Of a DNA stretch of 64,000 nt, positions 9,844-18,270 are shown in pieces (position 1 is the first letter of the stretch; every line of letters starts with the position of its first letter). A model generated the notes under the pieces. It saw nothing but the letters and a program-made list of their open reading frames with translations. It had not been told where the DNA came from and did not search any database. Origin of the DNA: Kamptonema formosum PCC 10802 (GTDB lineage Bacteria > Cyanobacteriota > Cyanobacteriia > Cyanobacteriales > Oscillatoriaceae); assembly GCF_000332335.1 (NCBI RefSeq), contig NZ_KB235948.1, positions 1,085,239-1,149,238 of the forward strand, written 5' to 3'. The position numbers were made by a program, and so were the translations under genes.

Positions 9844-11926
9844 CTTGCTGCTGCTGAATGCGTTCGGGGGTGCCGGTGGGAATAGAGGCAATCAGCTGGC
9901 GCGTGTAAGCCTGTTGCGGTTGGCGGTAGATTTGCTCAGAGGGGCCGATTTCTTCAATTTTGCCCCTGTTCATCACCATAATGCGGTCGCTCATAAACTT
10001 GACCACGCTCAAGTCGTGGGAGATAAAGATGTAGGTGAGGCCAAATTCGTCCTGCAGTTCTTTGAGCAGATTCAGCACTTGCGCCTGCACGGAGACATCA
10101 AGCGCGGAAACCGACTCGTCGCAGATGATAAACTTGGGGTTGAGCGCCAGGGCGCGAGCGACGCAGACCCGCTGGCGCTGACCGCCAGAAAATTCGTGGG
10201 GGTAGCGGTTCATCCAGTCGGGATTTAGACCCACCCGCTCTAGCAAGTGAGCGGCGCGCTCGCGGCGCTGCTTGGCGCTCTCACCGGCACCGTGAATCAC
10301 CAGCGGTTCCATCACCGCTTCCCCTATTTTCATCCGCGGGTTGAGAGAGCTGAAGGGATCTTGAAAAATAATCTGCATGTCCCGGCGCAACCGGCGCATC
10401 GGTGTGCCGGTCAGGTGGGTGATGTCTTGCCCTTCAAAAATCAGCTGTCCGCTCATCGGCTCAAGCAGCCGCATCAGCGTGCGGGCCAAAGTGGTTTTGC
10501 CGCAGCCGGACTCGCCAACCAGCCCCAAGGTTTCGCCCGGGAAAACCTCAAACGAGACGCCATTGACCGCCATCGCGTAGCGCTTCGTTTCGCCAAACAT
10601 CCCCCGCACCGGGAAGCCAACCTGGAGATCGCGGACGCTGACCAAAGGGGATTGCTGCTGCAGTTTGGCCAGCCGCTCCTCCATCTCCGCCTCGCTCACT
10701 TCTATAATCTGCCGGTCCCTCAGACCTGTTTGTAGTTGGGCTTTAGCCCATCTTGACTCTGCTGCAGACGCTGTTTGGGCGGCTTCCCCTTCTGCCGGAA
10801 CGATGCTGTCGCCTCCCCCAACGCTGGCGCTGGGGTCTTCGACAGGAGTTGCAGACAGGGGCAATTCCGTCTCGACATCTGGCGCAACCGCAGCCCTCTC
10901 CCGAATTTCCACAGCGCCGGTGCCGGTGGGGACCACTTCCATGAAGTCGGAAACCGTCGGCAAATAGCGCAGCCGGCGTTTAGGCTGAGGCCGGCAGGCG
11001 AGCAGCCCTTTGGTGTAGGGGTGCTGGGGGTTGGAGAAAATCTGCCACACCGAGCCGGTTTCCACAATTTTCCCCTGGTACATCACCGCCACCCAGTCCG
11101 CAATTTCGGCAATCACGCCCAAGTCGTGGGTGATAAACATCATGGCCATCTGCCGGCGGTCGCGCAGCTCCCGCAGCAAGTCGAGGATGGTGGCTTGCAC
11201 GGTCACGTCCAGGGCGGTGGTCGGCTCGTCGGCAATCAGCAGCGCCGGATTGCAGGAAATCGCCATTGCGATCGTCACCCGCTGGATCTGCCCGCCGGAG
11301 AGTTCGTGGGGATAGCGGTTGAGCAGGGCTCGCTTTTGCTGGTTGATCTGCCGCGCAATTTCCCCCTCGTCAAGGTCGATTGCCCAGTTATCGTCCGGGG
11401 AGGAGATGCCGGTAGAGCGCCTCTGGGTTTCGATGTGGCGCTGGCGCAGTTCCTCATCGCTGGGGAGGAGTTTGACTTCTTGCAACAGCGCGATAGCTTG
11501 CCGGCGAGCTTGTGCCGGCGTCACACTTTGGTGCAGCCGAATCGCTTCTGTCAGCTGAAAGCCGATGGTGTGCACCGGGTTGAGCGCACTCATCGGCTCC
11601 TGAAAAATCATCGCTATCTGGCTCCCCCGGTACTGCTGCATTTGCTTGGGCTGGAGCTGCCGCAGGTTCACCGGCTCTAGCCGCTGCTCATCTTTGGATA
11701 CGCCCCGAAACCAAATTTCCCCACCGGCAATCTTGCCCGGGGGTGCCGGCACTAGACTCATCACAGCTAGGGAGGTGACGGATTTGCCCGAGCCTGATTC
11801 CCCGACAATACCCAGGGTTTGCCCGAGCTTCACCTCAAAAGAGATGCCGTCAACGGCTTTAATCAGTTTCTCGTCAGTTTGGAAGTGGACTTGCAGGGAG
11901 CGGACATCAAGAACGGTTTCGGTCAT
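9833..11926 (-). CDS. Fused dual-ATPase peptide-type ABC transporter protein (DppD-DppF/YejF-like)
   Basis: Two complete OppD/OppF-type nucleotide-binding domains are fused in about 697 residues. Domain 1 has Walker A GESGSGKS, signature LSGGQ, Walker B LLIADEPT and the switch His in FITHDLGV. Domain 2 has GESGCGKT, FSGGQRQR, ICDESVSALD (Ser replaces the usual Pro after DE) and FISHDLSV. Each ends in the oligopeptide-transporter extension (QHPYTKGLLA; QAYTRQLIASIP). It should power a peptide, glutathione or nickel-type importer, but no permease or binding protein lies nearby. The ATG at 11924-11926 is preferred; a TTG 12 codons upstream lies in a repeat-like motif. The linker (~residues 393-401) is encoded by a 26 bp repeat, and another copy supplies the stop. 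Confidence 0.9.
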   Translation of the reverse strand: MTETVLDVRSLQVHFQTDEKLIKAVDGISFEVKLGQTLGIVGESGSGKSVTSLAVMSLVPAPPGKIAGGEIWFRGVSKDEQRLEPVNLRQLQPKQMQQYRGSQIAMIFQEPMSALNPVHTIGFQLTEAIRLHQSVTPAQARRQAIALLQEVKLLPSDEELRQRHIETQRRSTGISSPDDNWAIDLDEGEIARQINQQKRALLNRYPHELSGGQIQRVTIAMAISCNPALLIADEPTTALDVTVQATILDLLRELRDRRQMAMMFITHDLGVIAEIADWVAVMYQGKIVETGSVWQIFSNPQHPYTKGLLACRPQPKRRLRYLPTVSDFMEVVPTGTGAVEIRERAAVAPDVETELPLSATPVEDPSASVGGGDSIVPAEGEAAQTASAAESRWAKAQLQTGLRDRQIIEVSEAEMEERLAKLQQQSPLVSVRDLQVGFPVRGMFGETKRYAMAVNGVSFEVFPGETLGLVGESGCGKTTLARTLMRLLEPMSGQLIFEGQDITHLTGTPMRRLRRDMQIIFQDPFSSLNPRMKIGEAVMEPLVIHGAGESAKQRRERAAHLLERVGLNPDWMNRYPHEFSGGQRQRVCVARALALNPKFIICDESVSALDVSVQAQVLNLLKELQDEFGLTYIFISHDLSVVKFMSDRIMVMNRGKIEEIGPSEQIYRQPQQAYTRQLIASIPTGTPERIQQQQACL
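10725..10750. repeat. 26 bp repeat inside the ABC gene linker (copy 2)
   Basis: Exact inverted copy of 9818-9843 with the palindromic core GGGCTTTAGCCC. On the coding strand it reads in frame as WAKAQLQTG between the two ATPase domains. A partial third copy is at 9690-9705, and a relative (GGGCTGAAGCCC) forms part of the array at 43711-43875. Confidence 0.85.
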
Positions 11927-11942
11927 GGAGGTGTTTGCGCGG

Positions 11943-11972
11943 TTTTCACGAGTGGAATACAACTTGTGTCTG
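11943..11972 (-). promoter_or_regulatory. Start-region motif shared with the Omp85 gene
   Basis: On the minus strand this reads CAGACACAAGTTGTATTCC then ACTCG. The plus strand at 59228-59258 has the same block with three differences in the first ~24 bases. In both places it sits at the start of a gene and contains an in-frame TTG that opens a MYSTR reading. The role is unknown: it could be a shared operator, a leader or a small repeat. Confidence 0.45.
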
Positions 11973-13068
11973 TAAATCTGCTATTTTTATAGGGGTGGGC
12001 CGGCGGCGGCCACAGAGGGTTTTTATCAATCCCTATTCGGGATTGAAATGGCATTGAAATCAAATGCCCGCCACACACTGCGCTTTTGCGCCGCCGGCTG
12101 CTGCCCCACAAGGGAGCCTGCGCGCCTGCCGGTACGGAACAGGCCTTGGGCACCTCAGCTCACCGCCGGCCAGCATGCCGCCAGTCCCTACAGGGTTTAA
12201 ATAACATTTATATGTCACGAAGCCGGCAGGCATAGATAAATCAAGGGAAGCTAGCTTGGTTAATTTTTAGCACATCTTGAGTTGAATTTCGCCTCTCATT
12301 GAGTTAGGCGCGGGATTTGGGGGCAAAAGTTTGGGGGCTCTCGCTTTCCCCGCAGGCCGGTGGGAAGTTCCTGGCGGCAAACACCAAACAGCGGACAGCG
12401 GACAGCAGACAATTTAAACTCTAAAATTTAAAATCTAACAGGGGGAAAAGCTCCTTGCCCGCCAATGTAGTTATTTATTATGACAAAAGAACAGCCGGTA
12501 AAGGGGAAGCGCGGGCGAGGAATTGGCGCAGCGCCGGCAGCTGCGGTGAGTGGCGGGCTGGAACAAGCGAGGAATTGCTGCGGCAGGAATGCCGCCGGTC
12601 GAGAGTGGCTCTCTGTTGAGGCTGGCAGCCGGCAATCGTGCCGGCGCTCGCTGGAGCACGCTTGAAAAGGGCGTGGGGCGTGGGGCGTGGCCTCAGGCGC
12701 ATGGGGGCGCTCACACCCAACTGCCCCAGGACAGCCATGCCGGCTGTTGGCAGACATGTCTTACTTCCGGAAGAAAGCATATATACAAAACCTGGCTCAA
12801 GACCGTGTTTTGTGAATACCTTTTTTTCGGAAATGACTGAATTTGAGGGGGTGGCGTTCCTGAGGCAGCAGGGGGTGTGGGGCAAACGGGCAGGGGGCAA
12901 ACAGGCAGGGGGCAAACGGGCGTAGGGTCTAATCCGAGCCTGCGCAAGGGTTGCGGCTGTGCGGGAGTGGCGCGGGCGGCAACAGGGGGCGGGCTAGAAG
13001 AAGAGGGCTTTCTTGCTAGACTTCTCTGTGAACACTCACCGGCTTGTCAGCGTCAAGTCTTGCTAGCC
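11973..13068. other. Intergenic region with repeats
   Basis: About 1.1 kb without a gene I can defend. It contains an A/T-rich heptamer stretch near 12411-12440 and a family B hairpin (12765-12847). A G-rich direct repeat of GGGGGCAAACRGGCA type at 12885-12920 also lies here, and it opens the spurious upstream extension of the next frame. Confidence 0.55.
12765..12847. repeat. Hairpin family B copy (inverted)
   Basis: Begins TTCCGGAAGAAAGCATATAT and ends TTTCGGAAATGACTGAATTTGA. In reverse orientation it aligns along its whole length with the units at 61934 and 62148, including the outer TCAAATT arm. Confidence 0.75.
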
Positions 13069-14160
13069 ATGCCAAATCCTCTCGAACTTGCTAAGCAGGG
13101 AGATCCGAATGCGATTGCCGCCCTGCTCAACCGTTCTCTTCAACCCAGAGGCATTACTGCCACAGCCGAACAGGAAGATGGTTATTTGCACATCATTCTC
13201 AAGTCGGCGCAAGTGCCTAATCAAGAAGCCGTCGTTAGTTTCATCCATCAGGGGATGGTGAAATTGGAGAGTGAAGCGATTCACACGGTGAGGGTCGAAG
13301 GTTATATGACAGGCATTGACACTCCTGCTTGGAGTGACGAATTTCCCTTAGAGACAGGGGTTCTATTCCAGACAAACCAGGTGCCCCCTCCTGAGGAGCC
13401 TGAGGAGGAAGAGGAATATGCCGAGCCGCCGGAAATTGAAGATGAGGGGGACTTCGATGAATCCAGTGAGAGCGATGAGGATTCGGAGGATGCCCCCCCA
13501 GAGGCGGACAAGCGCCGGTTGGACAAACGGATCTTGCTCTTGGCGCTGCTGGCGCTGCTGGCATTAGCCGCTGTCGCTGCAGTCGCCTTTTTCAAATTCT
13601 TTATCCCGGGTGAAACGTCGGGTGAGGGCGCTCCCGAGCCAGTAGCATCTCAGGCACCCCCTGCAAAGCCCGCCCCACCGGCAGCAAAAACCCCCAAGCC
13701 AGCAGCCCCCAAGCCGGCAACCCCCACTCCCCCTATCCCGCCGCCCCCACCGCTGCCAGAGGAGAGCGCACCAGAAGCCACCCCAACGCCACCGCCACCG
13801 CCCTCCCCCACCCCTGTGCCACCGCCACCTCCCACCCCTGTGCCCGCCCCACCGCCGGCTGCCACCCCTGCGCCCGCCCCACCGCCGGCTGCCCCAGCCA
13901 AACCGCCTGGGCAACCGTCACCCGCTCAGTCTGACCCTTGGCGGCTGGGGGTCAACAAGGCCATGAGTGCGGCGACTCTGGTTCAAACGGCTTACTATCC
14001 GGATGAGTGGAATACTGTGGCCACTGAGTGGCAGCAAGCCATCGACCTGATAAAACAGGTGCCACCGGGGCACCCCAAGTATGAACAGGCTCAGCAGAAG
14101 CTAGAGGAGTACCAGCGCTATCTGGAATATGCGCAAAAAAATGCCGGGAATAGCTACTGA
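13069..14160 (+). CDS. Cyanobacterial membrane protein with acidic and proline-rich linkers
   Basis: The ATG at 13069-13071 opens a 363-residue protein; the frame extends further upstream, but only through repetitive low-complexity sequence. Residues 1-~100 (MPNPLELAKQGDPNAIAALL onward) form a domain I recognise from uncharacterised cyanobacterial proteins. A Glu/Asp-rich stretch (~105-150), one transmembrane helix (~155-180, LLLALLALLALAAVAAVAFF) and a ~110-residue Pro/Ala linker follow. The C-terminal helical domain of ~65 residues (DPWRLGVNKAMSAATLVQTA) is also typical of cyanobacteria. The layout suggests a cytoplasmic head joined through the membrane to a small periplasmic domain. Function is unknown. 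No operon partner is visible. Confidence 0.8.
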   Translation: MPNPLELAKQGDPNAIAALLNRSLQPRGITATAEQEDGYLHIILKSAQVPNQEAVVSFIHQGMVKLESEAIHTVRVEGYMTGIDTPAWSDEFPLETGVLFQTNQVPPPEEPEEEEEYAEPPEIEDEGDFDESSESDEDSEDAPPEADKRRLDKRILLLALLALLALAAVAAVAFFKFFIPGETSGEGAPEPVASQAPPAKPAPPAAKTPKPAAPKPATPTPPIPPPPPLPEESAPEATPTPPPPPSPTPVPPPPPTPVPAPPPAATPAPAPPPAAPAKPPGQPSPAQSDPWRLGVNKAMSAATLVQTAYYPDEWNTVATEWQQAIDLIKQVPPGHPKYEQAQQKLEEYQRYLEYAQKNAGNSY

Positions 14161-14628
14161 TTTTTGGGCGGGGCTTTTCGCCCGCACCCCGATGGCACTT
14201 TCCCCGCAGGATGTCCGCCGCGCCACTGACCGGCATTTTTTCACGAGCCGGGTCCCGGGTGGCGGTTGAGGAGCGCTGCGCGCCCAAAGCCGGTTCCCCC
14301 GACCTGTGTGCCGGCACGAGTCAAGTAAACGCTTTTCTCCGGGAAGAGAACTCCCACGGCACCCTCAGGGCGCTGACTTTTTTACAAGTTTTATGCCGGC
14401 GCGCCGGGGCTGGCTAGATTTGATTGGTCGGAACCGGAAAATGGCACCGGTAGCGGGCGTGAAATTTTCCGTTAAAGCTTGAGTGGGAGCTTCCCAGACA
14501 GCCCCGCCAAAAATGTGCGCGAATTTATCAGATTTATCCCCGAGATGGGGGAAAAGGCTTAGAATTGCGGGTAGCTTTAACGTTTAAATTTATATGAATT
14601 CCAAAAAATAGGGCTGTGGGTGCGTTAT

Positions 14629-14800
14629 TATAGCAGCAGTCATATTGGTTAGGGCCCGCTATGGCCCAATACGATCTGCTGCTATATCACAGGTTAGGGG
14701 CGGGTTTATCGGTGTTGTAGCTGTGTGGCACTCTTTGTGGGTGAACCCGCCCCTACATCATGTTAAACCCCTTGTCTTAACCTAAGTGCCTACTGCTATA
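14629..14800. repeat. MITE family A, copy 3 (172 bp)
   Basis: Begins TATAGCAGCAGTCATATTGG and ends CCTAAGTGCCTACTGCTATA. The centre carries a second repeat (14695-14757), making it longer than the simple copies. Confidence 0.8.
14695..14757. repeat. GGGGCGGGTT inverted-repeat element, copy 1
   Basis: A GGGGCGGGTT arm and an AACCCGCCCC arm flank GCTGTGTGGCA. A near copy is at 20752-20813. Here it sits inside a family A MITE. Confidence 0.7.
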
Positions 14801-14918
14801 ACCCAGTGCAGCTGCAGTAAAATCAAGGGCGGATGACTCACCGAGAGGTAAAATTTAGTCTTGAATTTCTTGCGCAATCCTGCGAAACGTGATACAGTAC
14901 AGAAATAGTTGAGAAATT

Positions 14919-15029
14919 GGCGCTTTTGGGATTTTCCTGAAAGCTTTGCGGGATACCGCCTCTATCACTTTTACCGGTGATAGTCCTATCGTTGCAGTGT
15001 CCGGGAATACCCGAACAAATGTCGCGTAA
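14919..15029 (+). pseudogene. tnpB: Relic of an IS607-type tnpB 3' end
   Basis: The frame reads GAFGIFLKALRDTAS and continues to NVA then TAA at 15027-15029. These 36 residues match the C-terminus of the full TnpB at 40554-41804 with seven differences. The nucleotide match continues past the stop: both copies read GTCGCGTAAATGTATCAG and diverge right after, so the element's right end lies near 15038. Everything upstream of codon 1 of the relic is lost. Two stem-loops are kept: 14962-14968 with 14977-14983 (7 bp, 8-base loop) and 15002-15005 with 15010-15013 (tetraloop AATA). The ATG inside the right end is the start of the pdxJ frame. Confidence 0.85.
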
Positions 15030-15767
15030 ATGTATCAGAGATTTGGATTGCCCACATTAGGCGTCAACATTGACCACGTTGCCACTATCCGGCAGGCGCG
15101 GCGGACGGTGGAGCCCGACCCCGTGGCGGCAGCTGTGCTGTGCGAACTTGCTGGCGCAGATGGCATTACCGCCCACCTGCGGGAAGACCGGCGGCACATT
15201 CAAGACCGCGACGTGCGCTTGCTGCGGCAAACGGTGCGCACCCACTTAAATTTGGAAATGGCAGCCACCGATGAAATGGTGGGCATCGCCCTTGAGGTTA
15301 AACCCGATTACGTCACCTTGGTGCCGGAACGCCGCGAAGAGGTGACTACCGAAGGGGGGCTGGACATTGCCGGCCAGCTCGACCGCATGGCAAAGGTTGT
15401 CGATACCTTGCAGTCTGCCGGCATCCCCGCCAGCCTGTTTATCGATGCAGATGAAGCACAAATTGAAGCATCTGTCAAGGTCAAGGCGCAGTTTATTGAA
15501 CTGCACACCGGGCGCTATGCCGAGGCGGCGGATGAAGCCAGCCGGCACAAGGAATTAGCCCAGCTCGCCAAAGGGTGCGAGCTGGCTCGCGGAGCCGGTT
15601 TGCGAGTCAATGCCGGCCACGGGCTGACCTACTGGAATGTCTTTCCCATTGCCAGCATCGAAGGCATGGAAGAGCTCAATATCGGTCACACTATTATTAG
15701 TCGAGCGGTGCTAGTGGGTTTGGAGCGAGCCGTTCGCGAAATGAAACAAGCCATGCGAGGGGGATAG
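15030..15767 (+). CDS. pdxJ: Pyridoxine 5'-phosphate synthase PdxJ
   Basis: A 245-residue TIM-barrel enzyme that joins 3-amino-2-oxopropyl phosphate and 1-deoxyxylulose 5-phosphate to make pyridoxine 5'-phosphate (DXP-dependent vitamin B6 synthesis, cytosol). Signature blocks are clear: [84 protein letters not shown] and [17 protein letters not shown]. Cyanobacterial PdxJ usually starts [10 protein letters not shown]. Here the equivalent codon is a TTG at 15048, and the frame is extended by six codons (MYQRFG) whose ATG lies in the right end of the upstream tnpB relic, directly after its TAA. Translation may start at either codon. Confidence 0.96.
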   Translation: MYQRFGLPTLGVNIDHVATIRQARRTVEPDPVAAAVLCELAGADGITAHLREDRRHIQDRDVRLLRQTVRTHLNLEMAATDEMVGIALEVKPDYVTLVPERREEVTTEGGLDIAGQLDRMAKVVDTLQSAGIPASLFIDADEAQIEASVKVKAQFIELHTGRYAEAADEASRHKELAQLAKGCELARGAGLRVNAGHGLTYWNVFPIASIEGMEELNIGHTIISRAVLVGLERAVREMKQAMRGG

Positions 15768-15822
15768 GGCATGGGGCATGGGGCATGGGGCATGGGGCAT
15801 GGGGCATGGGGCATGGGGCATT
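15767..15822. repeat. Tandem GGCATGG heptamers
   Basis: About seven direct copies of the 7-base unit GGCATGG directly follow the pdxJ stop. The same unit recurs at 61815-61893, and its complement-like form at 62281-62326. Confidence 0.9.
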
Positions 15823-15838
15823 GGATTACTCCTGAAAC

Positions 15839-15940
15839 CTAACACCTCAGACCCAAGACCTAAAAGCTATCCCCTATCCCCTATCCCCTAAAACCTACCC
15901 CCTAAACCCTCACCCCCAACTCCTAAACCCTAACCCCTTA
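15839..15940. repeat. CCTA-rich heptamer tract
   Basis: Degenerate short repeats of the CCCTATC/CCCTAAA type fill the gap between pdxJ and ycf54. There is no coding content. Confidence 0.7.
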
Positions 15941-15959
15941 AGAATGGGAATGATTTGAG

Positions 15960-16289
15960 ATGACAAGTTACTACTATGTTCTGGCTTCTCAGCGCTTTTT
16001 GACCGTGGAAGAACCTCTGGAGGAAGTCCTCAGGGAGCGCACTCGCAACTACCAAGAACAGGAAAAAGAGATTGACTTTTGGCTGGTTTTGCAGCCGGCA
16101 TTTATAGAGGTGCCGGCAATGGCAGAACTTAAGGCGAAATGCCCCCAACCAGCTGCGGCGATAATTTCCACCAATCCCCAATTTATTACTTGGTTGAAAT
16201 TGCGGCTGGAATACGTGATCGCCGGCACATTTGAGGCTCCCTCGGATGCCATTCCAGATCCCCTGGCATCCCTAGCTGGGGTGTCCTGA
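15960..16289 (+). CDS. ycf54: Ycf54 family protein (Mg-protoporphyrin monomethylester cyclase partner)
   Basis: A 109-residue protein matching Ycf54 (Synechocystis Slr1780 family): it starts MTSYYYVLASQRFL, has EVLRERTRNYQEQEKEIDFW in the middle and ends with LRLEYVIAGTFEAPSDAIPD then PLASL. Ycf54 is needed for assembly or activity of the oxidative cyclase that closes ring E of chlorophyll, acting with the AcsF/CycI subunit. The length equals the family norm, and the ATG at 15960 is the natural start. It stands alone between pdxJ and an LpxB-related gene, both on the same strand but separated by repeats, so it probably has its own promoter. Confidence 0.95.
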   Translation: MTSYYYVLASQRFLTVEEPLEEVLRERTRNYQEQEKEIDFWLVLQPAFIEVPAMAELKAKCPQPAAAIISTNPQFITWLKLRLEYVIAGTFEAPSDAIPDPLASLAGVS

Positions 16290-16612
16290 GCCAGTTGCTC
16301 TCCGCCGCCCCCTCGCCTTGGCTTGCCGTCTGGGAATGCGGGGGGTGGGGGAAGAAGCTGCCAGGCATTTTTTCGCCGGGGCTTAAAAGAGGGGGTATTC
16401 AATGACCTCTAGCTTGTAATAATTCAGGAGCCAGCAGCTCAGTTGCCAGAAGCTCACAAGACAAGGGGGAAAGAAGCAAACAGGAACGGCAAGTCAAACG
16501 CAACTACCTCTGTGAGTTACTGAGTTGCTGAACTCCTGAATTATTACTTTAGATAAGCAACGAGTTGGGGCTGCAAAGCATGCGGGTGGGAGGGGGAAAA
16601 GCCTACAAACAG

Positions 16613-17827
16613 ATGGTTCAAAAAGTATTATTTGTGAGTAACGGTCACGGGGAAGACTTAATTAACAGTCAAGCTATCCAAGCTTTTACCCAGTCCCGCC
16701 CAGAGGTGGAAGTGTCAGCCATGCCGATTGTAGGCGCGGGGAATGCTTACCGCCGATTGGGCGTGCCAATTATAGGGCCCACAAGTCCCATGCCGTCCGG
16801 GGGGGTTTTTTATATGAAACCCCTGTTTTTGGTCAAAGATATTTGGGCGGGGCTAATTGGTCTAACTTGGCAGCAACTGCGGGCGGTGTGGGCGTATTCG
16901 CGCAGCTGCGACTTTATTCTGGCTACAGGAGATATTGTCGTTGCTGCCATCGCCCACTCTACGAGACGCCCCTATGCAGTTTTTCTGTCCGCTTATTCTA
17001 GCTACTACGAGGGGCGGCTGCGTCTGGGTGTTATTCTGCCCCATTTATTAAACTCGCCCAGATGTCTCGCTGTTTTCACCAGAGACGCCTTTACCGCCCG
17101 TGACTTAAACCAGCAGGGATTAACCAAAGCAAAATTTGTGGGAACGCCGGTGATGGACAGGCTGACTCCCACAGGAAAAGACTTGCAGCTGATATCTGGA
17201 ACGCCGGCAATCGCTCTGCTTCCCGGTTCCCGCCTCCCGGAAGCCAGCAACAATCTGCGCTTGCAGCTGCAATTGGTGAGAGAAATCGCTGGCGTGATGC
17301 GCCCAAATCCCGTGCAGTTCCGAGCCGCTCTCGTCAGCGATTTGATGGCGGAACTGGAAGGGATCGCAGCGTATGAAGGCTGGCAGCACCAAGCTGGAAA
17401 GCTGACCTTTACAGAAAATGTTAGTGGCAAACAAGAAACTGTTGAAGTCCTCTGTCACTCTGACGGTTTTGCAGATATTTTGCATAAATGCGACTTGGTA
17501 ATTGGCATGAGTGGGACCGCTGTTGAGCAGGCGGTTGGACTGGGGAAACCGGCAATCACGATTCCCGGACCCGGACCCGCATTTACCTACCGGTTTGCCG
17601 AAGCGCAGGTGAGACTTTTGGGCCCGAGCGTGCAAACCATTGGCACAAAACCGGCAACCCCCGCCACTCTCCGGGAAGCCGCTGATAGAATCCGCCAGAT
17701 TTTGCAAGACTCAGCCTACCTGGAAGCCTGCGCCAAAAATGGCTTGGAACGCATGGGGGAAGCCGGTGCCAGCCTCAAACTCTCTAACTTTATCTGCGAT
17801 TATCTGCGCACAAAACAGCCTCTCTAG
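16613..17827 (+). CDS. Lipid-A-disaccharide synthase-related protein
   Basis: About 404 residues from the ATG at 16613 (MVQKVLFVSNGHGEDLINS). In-frame alternatives at 16580 (ATG) and 16565 (TTG) would add 11 or 16 residues with no family support. The N-terminal nucleotide-sugar-transferase half (GHGEDL, FILATGDIVVAAIAH) and the C-terminal half with IALLPGSRLPEASNN, DLVIGMSGTAVEQAVGLGKP and ITIPGPGPAFTYRFAEAQ match the LpxB-related family common in cyanobacteria and plants. True LpxB joins two acyl-glucosamine units in lipid A. Cyanobacterial relatives of this subgroup are uncharacterised, so a role in envelope glycolipid synthesis is inference. It lies at the peripheral membrane face with no predicted helices. 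Confidence 0.85.
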   Translation: MVQKVLFVSNGHGEDLINSQAIQAFTQSRPEVEVSAMPIVGAGNAYRRLGVPIIGPTSPMPSGGVFYMKPLFLVKDIWAGLIGLTWQQLRAVWAYSRSCDFILATGDIVVAAIAHSTRRPYAVFLSAYSSYYEGRLRLGVILPHLLNSPRCLAVFTRDAFTARDLNQQGLTKAKFVGTPVMDRLTPTGKDLQLISGTPAIALLPGSRLPEASNNLRLQLQLVREIAGVMRPNPVQFRAALVSDLMAELEGIAAYEGWQHQAGKLTFTENVSGKQETVEVLCHSDGFADILHKCDLVIGMSGTAVEQAVGLGKPAITIPGPGPAFTYRFAEAQVRLLGPSVQTIGTKPATPATLREAADRIRQILQDSAYLEACAKNGLERMGEAGASLKLSNFICDYLRTKQPL

Positions 17828-17950
17828 TCTTGAAGCGGGAGCGGCAGTTTCATTGAGTCCGCTGGCATCATTGCTGTGATGTCAGCGCGTGTTTATAAAG
17901 AAAATGTGAGGGAGCCAAAAATTGGGTTTCTTGTGGTGCCATCCCACATA

Positions 17951-18114
17951 TATAGCAGTATGCACTTAGGTTAGAACATTAGACCTTCAGGGGGGGCGGG
18001 ACGCCTGCCCTACGTCTATATAGCAGTAAGCATTTAGGAAACCTACATTCCGGCCTCCCTTGCTCCAGAGCTCCTGAAGCTTCTATTGTTCTAACCAATA
18101 TGACTGCTGCTATA
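17951..18114. repeat. MITE family A, copy 4 (164 bp, composite)
   Basis: Starts TATAGCAGTATGCACTTAGG, has a second inward end (TATAGCAGTAAGCATTTAGG) at 18020, and closes with CCAATATGACTGCTGCTATA. The whole unit is the near reverse complement of the copy at 46857-47020, so the nested form has spread as a unit. Confidence 0.8.
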
Positions 18115-18141
18115 GCGGTTCTCATCGAGCGTGAGGTACTG

Positions 18142-18174
18142 AGAAACCCGGTTTCTTAAAGAAACCGGGTTTCT
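18142..18174. repeat. AGAAACC/GGTTTCT hairpin repeat
   Basis: A paired AGAAACCCGGTTTCT/GAAACCGGGTTTCT stem in the gap between convergent genes. It may act as a bidirectional terminator. Confidence 0.75.
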
Positions 18175-18239
18175 GGCATGTACGAACGTTATGGAAAGCT
18201 GGCAATCAAAGATGTCTGTAAACCCGCCCCTGCCAAGCA

Positions 18240-18256
18240 AAAGAAACCCGGTTTCT
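18240..18256. repeat. Single AAGAAACCCGGTTTCTT palindrome
   Basis: A one-unit member of the hairpin family, 15 bp past the stop of the minus-strand deacetylase gene. Confidence 0.7.
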
Positions 18257-18270
18257 TCCCCCCCAAATTC

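Larger units (their letters stand above)
14161..14918. other. Intergenic region holding MITE A copy 3
   Basis: Apart from the MITE at 14629-14800 and its inner repeat I see no gene. The stretch 14801-14918 just before the tnpB relic does not read as TnpB in any frame, so the relic begins abruptly near 14919. Confidence 0.6.

Noticed and set aside
9677..10228. Plus-strand protein downstream of the consensus promoter
   Set aside because: It is a shadow of the ABC ATPase gene, starts inside a repeat and has no family features.
12877..13068. N-terminal extension of the proline-rich membrane protein
   Set aside because: It reads through a G-rich direct repeat and has no family resemblance; the conserved start is MPNPLELAK at 13069.
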